A stretch of 64,000 nt of DNA from assembly GCA_029261925.1 (NCBI GenBank), contig JAJDAJ010000104.1:140001-204000 (forward strand). The letters run 5' to 3'. The translations under genes and the position numbers were made by a program. The notes below the pieces were generated by a model, which was not told the DNA's origin, did no database searches, and worked only from the letters and a program-made list of their open reading frames with translations. Numbering within the stretch: position 1 is the first letter of the stretch; each line of letters starts with the position of its first letter. This document shows positions 50,010 to 58,624 of the stretch, in pieces. The stretch comes from Deltaproteobacteria bacterium (GTDB lineage Bacteria > Myxococcota_A > UBA9160 > SZUA-336).

Positions 50010-50057
50010 TCCGGGACCGGGACCGGGGCCGCTCCACCGGTGGCGTGCGGCTGGCGG

Positions 50058-50924
50058 CTAGGCGTGGCCCTGGGCGCGGATCAGCTCGGAGAGCTGCAGG
50101 GCACCGGTCATCAGCTCCTCGAGCTGGTCGAGCGGGTACTGGCTCGCGGCGTCGCAGAGCGCCTCGGGCGGGCTCGGGTGCGTCTCCAGGAAGATGCCGT
50201 TGGCGCCCGCCGCGATCGCGGCGCGCATCAGAACCGGGATCAGGTCGGACGAGCGACCGCCGTCGGGGTGCTCGCTGGGGATCCCGTAGCGACGCACCTG
50301 GTGGCCCGCGTCGAAGACGACGGGGTAACCGAGCTGCTTCATCACCGGGATCGCGGTCATGTCGGCGATCAGATCGTTGTACCCGAACGAGACGCCGCGC
50401 TCGGTCATCAGGATCCGGCGGTTACCGGTGCGCTCGACCTTGCCCACCGAGCTGAACATCCCGTCGGGCGAGAGGAACTGGCCCTTCTTGAGGTTCACCG
50501 GCTTGCCAGAGCGCCCCGCCGCGACCACCAGGCTGGTCTGCTGGCAGAGGAACGCCGGGATCTGGATCACGTCGAGCACGTCGGCCGCGGCGGCCACGTC
50601 CTCGACCCGGTGCACGTCCGAGAGCACCGGCAGCTCGAACTCGCGACGGATCCAGGCCAGCGTCTCGAGGCCCTCGTGCAGCCCGGGCCCCTGGTACGAG
50701 AGCTCGGTGCTGCGGTTGTCCTTCTCGTACGACGACTTGAACACGATGGGAACGTGGAGCTTCTCGGAGAGCTTCTTCAGCCGCTCCGCGGCGTTTGCCA
50801 TCAGCGCGCGGTCCTCGACGACGCAGGGCCCGGTGATCCACGCCAGCGGCAGGCCGCTGCCCAGACGCACCGAGGCGACGCCGTCGCCGCCGATCTCCAC
50901 GGTGTGCATCTCGTCTCGCGTCAT
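50058..50924 (-). CDS. kdsA: 3-deoxy-8-phosphooctulonate synthase
   Basis: 288 residues. Condenses PEP with arabinose-5-P to Kdo-8-P. ITGPCVVEDRALMANAAERL, VFKSSYEKDNRS, GPGLHEGLETLAWI, DVIQIPAFLCQQTSLV, NLKKGQFLSPDGM and the C-terminal GIFLETHPSPPEALCDAASQ are all conserved. The Cys in GPCVVED marks the metal-dependent class (E. coli has Asn at this position). No other kds genes are adjacent. ATG 50924 has a close GGAG; ATG 50909 is an alternative. Confidence 0.96.
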   Translation of the reverse strand: MTRDEMHTVEIGGDGVASVRLGSGLPLAWITGPCVVEDRALMANAAERLKKLSEKLHVPIVFKSSYEKDNRSTELSYQGPGLHEGLETLAWIRREFELPVLSDVHRVEDVAAAADVLDVIQIPAFLCQQTSLVVAAGRSGKPVNLKKGQFLSPDGMFSSVGKVERTGNRRILMTERGVSFGYNDLIADMTAIPVMKQLGYPVVFDAGHQVRRYGIPSEHPDGGRSSDLIPVLMRAAIAAGANGIFLETHPSPPEALCDAASQYPLDQLEELMTGALQLSELIRAQGHA

Positions 50925-50983
50925 CGCTCCAAGACGGGTATCGCATCCGGCGCCGGGGCGCACCGGAGCCCCTGAGGGCCGGA

Positions 50984-52048
50984 TCAGCCCAGGCCCAGGA
51001 CGGCCGGCTTGAGGATCTCGGCGGACCCCTCGACGCGATAGGCGTCGTCCAGGCCCAGCTCCGCCCAGTCGGCGAGGGAGCCATCGGCCCGCTCCACCAC
51101 GAAGCCCGCATCGCGGATCATCTGGTACGTGGCGCGGGCAGACTCGCCCTTCGTGGTCAGGTAGCCCTCCACGAAGAGCGAGTTGGCGGCGTACAGCGCC
51201 AGCGGCTCGAGGCTGCGCAGATGTCCCTCGCGTCCGGCCGCGACGCGCACCTCCGCCGACGGATTCGCCAGGCGCATCATCGCGAGCACGCGAAGCGCGC
51301 GCTGCGGGGTGATGGAGCCGTCCGACTGCACCGGGTTGCCCTCGATGGGGATCAGGAAGTTCACGGGGATCGAGGGAACCTCGAGCTCGCGCAGCTTCAG
51401 CGCCACCTCGACCACGTCCGCGTCGTCCTCGCCCATGCCGACGATCATGCCGCTGCACTGCTCCAGCCCGGCGGCGCGCGCGGCCAGGATGGTGTCGACG
51501 CGATCCCGCCAGGTATGCGTGGTGCAGATCTCGGGGTAGCGACGCTCGCTGGTGTTCAGGTTGTGGTTCAGGCGATCCACGCCGGCGGCCTTGAGGCGCC
51601 GCGCCTTGGGCTCGTCGAGCAGCCCGACCGAGACGCAGACCTGGACCGGCACCTCACCCTTGATGCGCCGCACGGCCTCGCAGAGGTAGTCCACCTGGCG
51701 GTCGGTCGGACCGCGACCGCTGGCCACCATGCAGTAGCGGAAGGCGCCCGCCTCGTGGGCCTGTCGCGCCTCGGCCAGGAGCTCCTCGTGACGCTTCCAC
51801 GGGTAAGGCTTGAGCGGCGCGTCGCTCCCGAGCGACTGTGAGCAGTAGCCGCAGTCCTCGGGACAGCGCGCGTTCTGCGCGTTGTTCAGCACGTGCACCT
51901 GCACGCGGTTGCCGAAGTGGTGCGAGCGCACCTCCCAGGCCTCGTGGAGCAGGGGGAGCAGCGGTCGCTCCGGGTCGAGCACGTCCAGGAGCGCGTCTTC
52001 GTCCAGCGGCGGGCCGTGCAGGCTGCGCCGTGCCAGGGCTGTTTCCAT
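50984..52048 (-). CDS. bioB: Biotin synthase
   Basis: 354 residues. Radical SAM enzyme inserting sulphur into dethiobiotin. CPEDCGYCSQS gives the CxxxCxxC 4Fe-4S ligands; YCMVASGRGPTDRQ, HNLNTSERRYPEICTTHTW, GLEQCSGMIVGMGE and NFLIPIEGNP follow the family. The auxiliary-cluster Cys residues (VCVSVG, QCSGM) and the C-terminal VRVAAGREGH arginine are present. Stands without bioA, D or F. Fifteen bases after the DoxX stop; ribosome-binding site poor. Confidence 0.97.
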   Translation of the reverse strand: METALARRSLHGPPLDEDALLDVLDPERPLLPLLHEAWEVRSHHFGNRVQVHVLNNAQNARCPEDCGYCSQSLGSDAPLKPYPWKRHEELLAEARQAHEAGAFRYCMVASGRGPTDRQVDYLCEAVRRIKGEVPVQVCVSVGLLDEPKARRLKAAGVDRLNHNLNTSERRYPEICTTHTWRDRVDTILAARAAGLEQCSGMIVGMGEDDADVVEVALKLRELEVPSIPVNFLIPIEGNPVQSDGSITPQRALRVLAMMRLANPSAEVRVAAGREGHLRSLEPLALYAANSLFVEGYLTTKGESARATYQMIRDAGFVVERADGSLADWAELGLDDAYRVEGSAEILKPAVLGLG

Positions 52049-52063
52049 CGCCGGCGGAGGTTA

Positions 52064-52483
52064 TCACAGGCCTCCGGGGTCACCCCCCGTGTCCCGGACC
52101 TCCGGCGCGCCGTGCCCGACGCGGGGGAGCGCACGGCCGCGGCGCAGCCAGGCGACGCCCAGGAGCAGCACGATCAGGACCGCGGGCACCGCCGCAGTCG
52201 CGGGCGGATCGTGCTGGAGGTGCGTGACCAGCGCACCGCCCATCACCCCGACCAGGCCCAGGGCGGCCCAGGTCGCGCTGGCCGGGAAGATCAGGCCCAG
52301 TCCGCCGGCGATCTCGAGACCGCCGATCAGCCGCGCGAAGCTCGCCGTGAATCCCCAGCGCTCGAAGCTCGCCAGCGCGTCGGAGGCGCCCGACGCCTTG
52401 GGGACGCCGGAGCTCGTGAACAGCAGTGCCAGGGCCACGCAGGCCACCCAGGCCACGATCTCCCGGGTCCGCGAGGGCGCCAC
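52064..52483 (-). CDS. DoxX-family membrane protein
   Basis: 139 residues with four membrane helices (about 8-25, 48-68, 73-93, 100-118). FTSSGVPKASGASDALASFERWGF and FARLIGGLEIAGGLGL are DoxX features. Start is GTG 52483, supported by a strong AGGAGG seven bases upstream. Relatives include quinol oxidase subunits and redox-linked small membrane proteins; nothing here indicates which. Probably transcribed with bioB. Confidence 0.85.
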   Translation of the reverse strand: MAPSRTREIVAWVACVALALLFTSSGVPKASGASDALASFERWGFTASFARLIGGLEIAGGLGLIFPASATWAALGLVGVMGGALVTHLQHDPPATAAVPAVLIVLLLGVAWLRRGRALPRVGHGAPEVRDTGGDPGGL

Positions 52484-52518
52484 GTCGTCACCTCCTGCCA
52501 GCCGCTCCGACCGGACTG

Positions 52519-53421
52519 CTAGTAATGGAGATCCGGAAGATCGGGACTGTGCCGGAAACGTCGGTGCGCCCAGACCCACTGCTCCGGATGCGTCCGGATG
52601 ATCTGCTCGAGCACCTCGTTGTAGCGCGCGGTCGCCGCCTCGATGTCGGCCGAGCGGTCGCCGCTGCGAGGCGTCTCGACCGCCGGCCCGAAGACCACCT
52701 GGTGGTGGTCGGGAGCGTCGCGCCAGGTGTGGATGGTGATCACCGGGGCATCGGCCCGCAGGGCCAGGGTCGCGACGCCGGCGGACGTGGAGCAGCGCGC
52801 GCCGAAGAACGGCACGAAGACCCCGCGCGTGCGACGCGAGTACTGGTCGTTGAGCACCGCGACGACGCGGTTCGCGCGCAGCGCCCGCAGCATCTGCGGC
52901 GCGGCGCGGCGCCGGTCGATCGGCTCGGCGCCGGTGCGCGAGCGCTCGGCGATCACGCGCTCGTACAGGCGCTGGTTGGCCATCGGCCGGCCAACCGCGC
53001 TGAGCGGGACGCCCGCGAGGGGAACCGCCTTGACCGCCAGCTCGAAGGCGCCCAGGTGGAGCGCGAGGCCCAGCGCTCCGCGGCCCTTCGACAGCGCCTC
53101 GTGCACGTGCTCGAGCCCGCGGAACTCGACGCGGGCCAGGATGTCGTCGTCGTCCCAGGCCGTCGCCCGCGCCCAGTCGAGCAGGTTCCAGGCGGCGTGC
53201 ACGTAGCTCTCGCGCGCGATCCGGCGACGCTGCTCCTCGTCGAGCTCCGGGTAGGCCACGCGCAGGTTCTTGAGCGCGAAGTCCGCGCGGCGCCCGCCGC
53301 GGTCGAACATCCGGCCCGCGAGCGAGGCGGCGAGCGAGCGGGCCGGCTCGAAGGGGAGGCAGCGCGCGCTGCGGACCAGCATCTCGACACCGGCGAGCTC
53401 GACCGCGTGGCGCAGGCTCAA
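52519..53421 (-). CDS. lpxL: Lipid A late acyltransferase (LpxL/HtrB-like)
   Basis: 300 residues. Adds a secondary acyl chain to Kdo2-lipid IV-A type precursors. Conserved acyltransferase motif LGLALHLGAFELAVKAVPL (HX4E), GRPMANQRLYERVIAERSR, RRVVAVLNDQYSRR-type segment (ANRVVAVLNDQ) and GVFVPFFGARCSTSAGVATL. N-terminal amphipathic anchor rather than clear helix. TTG start at 53421 overlaps the lpxK stop (TTGA). Acyl specificity unknown. Confidence 0.9.
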   Translation of the reverse strand: MSLRHAVELAGVEMLVRSARCLPFEPARSLAASLAGRMFDRGGRRADFALKNLRVAYPELDEEQRRRIARESYVHAAWNLLDWARATAWDDDDILARVEFRGLEHVHEALSKGRGALGLALHLGAFELAVKAVPLAGVPLSAVGRPMANQRLYERVIAERSRTGAEPIDRRRAAPQMLRALRANRVVAVLNDQYSRRTRGVFVPFFGARCSTSAGVATLALRADAPVITIHTWRDAPDHHQVVFGPAVETPRSGDRSADIEAATARYNEVLEQIIRTHPEQWVWAHRRFRHSPDLPDLHY

Positions 53422-54473
53422 CGGCGCACCCCGCGGATGCTCCGGACCACCAGGTCGAGCAGGAGCTCGCGATCGGGCGAGTGAACCGTCTGCTCGACGA
53501 CCCAGAGCTCCCTGTCGTTCAGCCAGTCCGGCACCAGCTTCACGGCGTCCTTCTCCGTCGTGACCCAGGGATGACCGCCGCCGAGTGCGGCGACGTCCCG
53601 GGCAGAATACATGTGGTGGTCGGGGAAGATACATCTGTCGACGACGCGCGCCCCCAGGCGACACAGGTCGGCCTCCAGCCGGTCCGGCCGCGCGATCGAC
53701 GCCAGCAGACCCACGTCGCGACCGCGCAGCTCCGCGGGATCGAGCGCGGTGCCGTCGAGCGCCCGCAGCCCCGACGTCGAGATCTCGACCCGGAAGCGGG
53801 CAGGCCCGGCGGGAACGCCCCGGTCCCGCGGCTCCAGGTCCCCGCGCGCGCGGGTCCAGAGGATCGCGTCGGCGTGCCGCAGCGCGGCGGGGCCCTCGCG
53901 CAGCGGTCCCCGCGGCAGCACGTGTCCGTTCCCCAGACCCGAGCCCGCATCGATGCAGACCAGGTCCAGATCGCGCGCCAGGCGGTGGTGCTGGAAGCCG
54001 TCGTCGAGCAGGACGGCGTCGACGCCGAACTGCGCCACCGCGCGCAGGGCCAGGGCCGTGCGGTTGCGCCCCGCCAGGACCGGCACGCCGGGGGTGCGCC
54101 GCGCCAGCAGCACCGGCTCGTCGCCGGCGACGGTGGGCGAGACCAGGATGCGCTCGCCGTCCGAGACCACCTGCGTGCGCGCGCCGACGCTGCCGCCGAC
54201 GCCGCGGCTCAGGATCGCCACGCGCACCCCGGCGTCGCGCAGCAGCCCGGCGAGCCAGCCGACCAGCGGCGTCTTGCCCGAGCCCCCGACGCCGGGGTTG
54301 CCCACGGAGACCACCGCACACGGCGCGACGGCGCGCGCGCGCAGACCGCGCGCGTAGGCGCTCCGGTGCAGCCACGCCCCGAGCCGGTACAGCCCCTCGA
54401 GCGGCAGCAGCGGCGCCAGCGCCAGGCGCTGGGCGGGCGAGTCCTCGAGCCGCCAGAGCCAGTCAGCGCGCAT
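53418..54473 (-). CDS. lpxK: Tetraacyldisaccharide 4'-kinase
   Basis: 351 residues. Phosphorylates the 4' position of the lipid A disaccharide. N-terminal membrane-associated helix (LALAPLLPLEGLYRLGAWLH), Walker A SVGNPGVGGSGKTPLVGWLA, ILSRGVGGSVG, VLLDDGFQHHRLARDLDLVC and GLLASIARPDR are all family features. The mid-enzyme RGRDVGLL and FPDHHMYSARD blocks are intact. ATG 54473 overlaps the waaA stop by 11 bases. Confidence 0.96.
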   Translation of the reverse strand: MRADWLWRLEDSPAQRLALAPLLPLEGLYRLGAWLHRSAYARGLRARAVAPCAVVSVGNPGVGGSGKTPLVGWLAGLLRDAGVRVAILSRGVGGSVGARTQVVSDGERILVSPTVAGDEPVLLARRTPGVPVLAGRNRTALALRAVAQFGVDAVLLDDGFQHHRLARDLDLVCIDAGSGLGNGHVLPRGPLREGPAALRHADAILWTRARGDLEPRDRGVPAGPARFRVEISTSGLRALDGTALDPAELRGRDVGLLASIARPDRLEADLCRLGARVVDRCIFPDHHMYSARDVAALGGGHPWVTTEKDAVKLVPDWLNDRELWVVEQTVHSPDRELLLDLVVRSIRGVRR

Positions 54474-55701
54474 CGCCCGTCACGGACTCGATCAGCCCGG
54501 CCGCCGCGCTCACGGCGCGGGCGTGGACCTCGAGCGGCCCGCGCGCCGCGCGCGCGGGCGCGTGGCGCCCCGGGTCGGCCCAGAGGGAGCGCAGCGTCGC
54601 CTCGAGCGAGGGCCCGTCTTCCGCGCGGCGGAGCACCCCCAGCGGCTCCAGGATCTCCGTCTGGGCGCGCTGGTTGTACACGTGCGGCCCGTGCACGACC
54701 ACGCGGCCGGCGTGCACCGCCTCGAGCATGTTGTGCCCGCCGACGTCCACGAGGCTGCCCCCGACGAAGACGAGATCGGCCAGGTGATACAGCGAGGCCA
54801 GCTCGCCGACCGTGTCGAGCACGACCACCGGCGCCCCGGAAGCCGAGCGCGACCGGAGCCCGGTCGCCACCCCGGCACTGCCCGCCAGCCGCAGCACCTC
54901 GGCCGCGCGCTGCGGGTGTCGCGGCGCCAGCAGCAGGCGCAGATCCGGTGCGAGGTCGGCCCGGAGGCGTGCCCACGCCTCGAGCAGCAGCTTCTCCTCG
55001 CCCGGGTGTGTGCTGCCGGCGACCAGCCAGGGGCCCTCGCCGAGCGCGGCGCGCAGCGCCGGGCCGGGCTCCGGCGGCGCACTGCGCGCCAGCTTGAGCT
55101 CGCCGGTCACGCAGACGCGTCCGGGCTCCGCGCCGAGCGCCAGGAAGCGCTCGCGATCGAGATCGCTGCGCGCGCCGATCGCGTCGACGCGGCGCAGCAC
55201 GCCGCGAAAAAGCGCCCGGGCGCGCCGGTAGCGGCGGAAGCCGCGATCCGACAGCCGTGCCCCGACGATGACCACCGGAGCGCCCGCTGCGTGGGCCGCG
55301 CCGATGAGGTTCGGCCAGATCTCGGTCTCGATCAGCACGAGCGCCTCGACACGCGCGCGCGCGACGCTGCGCCGCGCCAGCCACGGCAGGTCGAGCGGCG
55401 CGAGCCGTGGACTCGACTCCGGGCAGAGCGAGCCCAGGCGAGCACGCCCGGTCGGCGTCAGGGTCGTCGCCTGGATCGCGCGACCCTTCGCGGCCAGCGC
55501 GTCGATCAGCGGCGCGGCCCCCTCGACCTCGCCCACACTGGCCGCATGCACCCAGGTGCAGGGATCCTCGCGCGCCGCCAGCGCCCGCGCGCGCTCGCGC
55601 AGGCTGACCCGCAGCCGCGGCGAGACCGCCAGGGTCGCGAGCAGCGCCGGAGACGCGAGCGCGAGCCCGGCCAGCAGCGCCGTGTTGTACAGCACGTTCA
55701 C
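54463..55701 (-). CDS. waaA: 3-deoxy-D-manno-octulosonic acid (Kdo) transferase
   Basis: 412 residues. Adds Kdo from CMP-Kdo to lipid IV-A. N-terminal membrane anchor (NTALLAGLALASPALLATLA), WVHAASVGEVEGAAPLIDAL with the catalytic Glu, LIETEIWPNLIGAAHAAGAP, GARSDLDRERFLALGA, GSTHPGEEKLLLEAW and GGSLVDVGGHNMLEAVHAGR. One or two Kdo additions cannot be told from sequence. GTG start at 55701 overlaps the lpxB stop (GTGA). Confidence 0.96.
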   Translation of the reverse strand: MNVLYNTALLAGLALASPALLATLAVSPRLRVSLRERARALAAREDPCTWVHAASVGEVEGAAPLIDALAAKGRAIQATTLTPTGRARLGSLCPESSPRLAPLDLPWLARRSVARARVEALVLIETEIWPNLIGAAHAAGAPVVIVGARLSDRGFRRYRRARALFRGVLRRVDAIGARSDLDRERFLALGAEPGRVCVTGELKLARSAPPEPGPALRAALGEGPWLVAGSTHPGEEKLLLEAWARLRADLAPDLRLLLAPRHPQRAAEVLRLAGSAGVATGLRSRSASGAPVVVLDTVGELASLYHLADLVFVGGSLVDVGGHNMLEAVHAGRVVVHGPHVYNQRAQTEILEPLGVLRRAEDGPSLEATLRSLWADPGRHAPARAARGPLEVHARAVSAAAGLIESVTGDAR

Positions 55702-56819
55702 CGCAGGCGCTCGACGACCCAGTCCGCGGCGCGCTCCGAGGCCCCGGGCGGGCCCAGGCGCGAGACCGCGCGCTCCAGCGCGGCGCGGCTGGCGGCCCGC
55801 GCGTCGGAGTCCCGGATCCAGCGCCCGAGCTCGGCCGCCAGCGCCAGCGGGCGGGCCTGTGCCTGGATGCGCTCGGGCACCGCGGACTCGCCCGCGATCA
55901 GGTTGACCATGCAGCTCGAGGCGACGTTCGCCAGACGGCGCGCGAGCTCGAAGCTCAGCGGGTGCGAGCGGTGCGCCACGAGCATCGGCACACCGAGGAG
56001 CGCGGCCTCGATGGTGACCGTCCCCGGCGAGACCAGCAGGCAGGTGGAGATCGCCATGGCCTCGTGTGTGCGCCCTCGCACCACGAGGATCCCCGCGGGC
56101 AGCTCCAGCGGCGCGTCCGCGAGCGTGGGCGCGACGATCCAGACCAGCTGCGCCTCCGGGTGCGTGCGCTGCAGCGCGCGCGCCGTCTCGACGAAGGTCG
56201 GGCCGTTGCAGGCCAGCTCGTTCCGGCGGCTGCCGGGGAGCAGGCCGACCACCGGACGCGCCGGATCGAGGCCCAGCTCGCGCGTGGTCTGCTTGGCGTC
56301 GAGCCCGTCTCGCAGGCGCGCCATGCGGTCGACCAGCGGATGTCCGACGAACGTCGTCGGTACGCCTGCCTCGCGGAGCAGCGGCTCCTCGAACGGGAAG
56401 ATCACGCCCACGTCCCGGACCCGCTCGCGGAGCTGGCGGACGCGGCCGCGCCGCCACGCCCAGACCTGCGGCGCGATGTAGTACAGCGCCGGGATGTCCG
56501 CGCGGCGCGCCACGGCGGCCAGCGGCAGGTTCAGGTCCGGCGAGTCCACCAGCAGCGCCGCGTCGGGCCGGCGCGCGAGCAGCGCTCGACGCAGTCCGGT
56601 GTAGCCACGCAGCACGCGGCGGGCGCTGCCCAGCACCTCGACGAGCCCGGCGATGGCCAGCTCCGACTGCTCCACCACCGGCTCGAGGCCGGCGGCGATC
56701 AGTCGCTCGCCCCCGAGCCCGAAGACCTCGAGCCCGTCCACGCGGCGCCGGAGCGCCTCGACGAGCGCGGCCGCGTGCATGTCGCCCGACGCGTCGGCGG
56801 TGGACAGGAAGAGCCTCAA
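55698..56819 (-). CDS. lpxB: Lipid-A-disaccharide synthase
   Basis: 373 residues, GT19. Joins UDP-diacylglucosamine and lipid X. LFLSTADASGDMHAAALVEAL replaces the usual AGExSGD; FGLGGERLIAAGL, LLVDSPDLNLPLA, YYIAPQVWAWRRGR, FPFEEPLLREAGVPTTFVGH and GLLPGSRRNEL are standard. SGTVTIEAALLGVP appears as SPGTVTIEAALLG. TTG start 56819 overlaps the oxidoreductase stop (TTGA). Confidence 0.96.
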   Translation of the reverse strand: MRLFLSTADASGDMHAAALVEALRRRVDGLEVFGLGGERLIAAGLEPVVEQSELAIAGLVEVLGSARRVLRGYTGLRRALLARRPDAALLVDSPDLNLPLAAVARRADIPALYYIAPQVWAWRRGRVRQLRERVRDVGVIFPFEEPLLREAGVPTTFVGHPLVDRMARLRDGLDAKQTTRELGLDPARPVVGLLPGSRRNELACNGPTFVETARALQRTHPEAQLVWIVAPTLADAPLELPAGILVVRGRTHEAMAISTCLLVSPGTVTIEAALLGVPMLVAHRSHPLSFELARRLANVASSCMVNLIAGESAVPERIQAQARPLALAAELGRWIRDSDARAASRAALERAVSRLGPPGASERAADWVVERLR

Positions 56820-57775
56820 GCGAGCTCCTCGGCGGGCGGCAGACTCTCCTGGATGCGCAGCGCCAGGTCGAGGGCCCTGTAGCCGTCCTCGCCGCTGACC
56901 TCGGGCGCGCCGCGCGTGCGGACCGCGTGGGCGAAGGCGCGATCCTGCGCGAGCAGGGCGTCGCCGGCGTCGAGCTCGAGGGTCTCCGCCCGGATCTTGG
57001 GGCCCTCGCCGTCGCCGAGGGCGCCCTCGCGACGTACCACGGTGATCTTGCTCGCGCCGAAGTCGATCGAGATGTACGCGTCCGGCTGGAAGACGCGGAT
57101 CTTTCGCAGCTTCTCGGTCGACACCCGGCTCGCCGTGAGGTTGACGATGCAGCCGTTCGCGAAGCGCACGCGCGCGTTGGCGATGTCCTCGGTGGCCGAG
57201 AGCACGGGCACGCCGACGGCCTCGACTCGCTCCACCTCCGCGCCCGCGAGGATGGCGACGATGTCGAGGTCGTGGATCATCAGGTCGAGCACCACCCCGA
57301 CGTCGGTCGCGCGGGCGGGATAGGGACCGATGCGGTGCGCCTCGATGAAGCGCGGGCGCGTCAGAACCGGCTGGATCTCGCGGAACGCGCGCGAGAAGCG
57401 CTCGACGTGCCCGACCTGCAGCACGCGGCCGTGCTCGCGCGCGACCTCGATCAGGCGCCGCGCCTGCTCGCGGCTGGTCGCCAGCGGCTTCTCGACCAGG
57501 GTGTCGACGCCGGCCGCGAGCAGCTGGCCCGCGACCGCGGCGTGCGCGCTGGTCGGCACCGCCACCACGGCGGCGTCGGCGAGCGCCGCGACCTCGCCCG
57601 GGTCGGTCAGCGCGCGCACGCCCAGGCGAGCAGCGAGCTCCGAGGCGCGCTCCGCGTCGGCGTCGCAGACCGCGACCAGCTGGAGTGCACCCTCGCGCTG
57701 CAGCTCGACGAGCTTCTGCGCGTGCAGGCCACCCATGTAGCCCACGCCCACGACGGCCAGCCGCGGCGCGCTCAA
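56816..57775 (-). CDS. Gfo/Idh/MocA-family oxidoreductase, GnnA-like by position
   Basis: 319 residues. NAD(P)-dependent sugar dehydrogenase fold: LAVVGVGYMGGLHAQKLVEL (nucleotide site), VVAVPTSAHAAVAGQLLAAG, LVEKPLATSREQA (catalytic Lys in EKP), VGHVERFSRAFREI and MIHDLDIVAILAG (His). GnnA, of this family, oxidises UDP-GlcNAc at C3 so that the aminotransferase GnnB can make the amide-linked lipid A precursor, and its gene also lies between lpxA and lpxB. No gnnB is present here, so the reaction is unresolved. TTGA overlap at both ends. Confidence 0.88.
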   Translation of the reverse strand: MSAPRLAVVGVGYMGGLHAQKLVELQREGALQLVAVCDADAERASELAARLGVRALTDPGEVAALADAAVVAVPTSAHAAVAGQLLAAGVDTLVEKPLATSREQARRLIEVAREHGRVLQVGHVERFSRAFREIQPVLTRPRFIEAHRIGPYPARATDVGVVLDLMIHDLDIVAILAGAEVERVEAVGVPVLSATEDIANARVRFANGCIVNLTASRVSTEKLRKIRVFQPDAYISIDFGASKITVVRREGALGDGEGPKIRAETLELDAGDALLAQDRAFAHAVRTRGAPEVSGEDGYRALDLALRIQESLPPAEELA

Positions 57776-58608
57776 GGGGCTCCCGCGCGGCGCACGCCGA
57801 TCACGGAGATGCCGGCGCTCTGCGCCGCGGCCAGCGCCTGCTCGCGCTCGAGGATCAGCGTGCGGTCCGCCTCGAGCGCGATCGCGCCGAGGCCGCCAGC
57901 GGCCGCCAGCTCGAGCGTGCCCGCACCGATCACGGGCACGTCGAAGCGCATGTCCTGGCCCGGCTTGGCGGCCTTGACCAGCACCGCGCCCTTGCCGAAG
58001 CCCGCGCCCCGCCGCAGCGCCGCGTCGGTGCCCTCGACGGCCTCGACGGCGAGCACGACGCCCTCCCGGACCACGACCGCCTGGCCCACGTCGTGAGGGC
58101 CGAGCGCCTCGATCACGCGCAGACCGAGCGCCACGTCGGCATGGAGGGCGGCCGAGAGCTCCGGGCCCGCCAGCAGCCCCTCGGGCGTCATGCGCTCGTC
58201 GAGGTAGCGCGTGGACGCCACGACGCGCAGGCCGTCGGACTCGAGCTCCCCGGCGATGGCGCGCAGCAGGGTGTCGTCCCCGCGCTCGCCGCTCCCGGCC
58301 AGCTTCAGCAGCAGCGCCTGGGCACGCGCGTCGGGCCGCAGCGCGGCCGGATTCTGCAGGATGCGCCGCTTGGAGATGGCGCCTGCCAGGATCACCTCGT
58401 CGGCCCCCACCTCGTGGAAGAAGCCGATCAGCGCCCCGAGCTGACCCGCGTTGAGCCAGCGCAGGGCGTGCACGTCGAGGCCGCCGATCGCGGGATCGGT
58501 GTTGTCCTCGATCGCGGCGATCGCGACCTCGAGACCGCGAGCCGCGGCGGCCGCCACGACCTCGAAGGGCAGCGGGCCGCTGCCGGCGATGAGTCCCAGG
58601 ACGGGCAT
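57772..58608 (-). CDS. lpxI: UDP-2,3-diacylglucosamine pyrophosphatase LpxI
   Basis: 278 residues (DUF1009). Hydrolyses UDP-diacylglucosamine to lipid X, replacing LpxH. N-terminal LGLIAGSGPLPFEVVAAAAA, GALIGFFHEVGADEVILAGA, and C-terminal GFGKGAVLVKAAKPGQDMRFD, PVIGAGTLELAAAGGLGAIA and ALEADRTLILER are diagnostic. The operon has no lpxH. ATG start at 58608, 16 bases after lpxA; its stop overlaps the oxidoreductase start (TTGA). Confidence 0.95.
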   Translation of the reverse strand: MPVLGLIAGSGPLPFEVVAAAAARGLEVAIAAIEDNTDPAIGGLDVHALRWLNAGQLGALIGFFHEVGADEVILAGAISKRRILQNPAALRPDARAQALLLKLAGSGERGDDTLLRAIAGELESDGLRVVASTRYLDERMTPEGLLAGPELSAALHADVALGLRVIEALGPHDVGQAVVVREGVVLAVEAVEGTDAALRRGAGFGKGAVLVKAAKPGQDMRFDVPVIGAGTLELAAAGGLGAIALEADRTLILEREQALAAAQSAGISVIGVRRAGAP

Positions 58609-58624
58609 GGTCCGGGAGAGGATA

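Noticed and set aside
50010-50057. CCGGGA repeats between convergent kdkA-like and kdsA genes
   Set aside because: Three short imperfect copies in GC-rich DNA; no terminator hairpin with T-run and no repeat family.
52049-52063. Biotin operator or riboswitch before bioB
   Set aside because: The gap is 15 bases and shows no BirA/BioR/BioQ-type palindrome.
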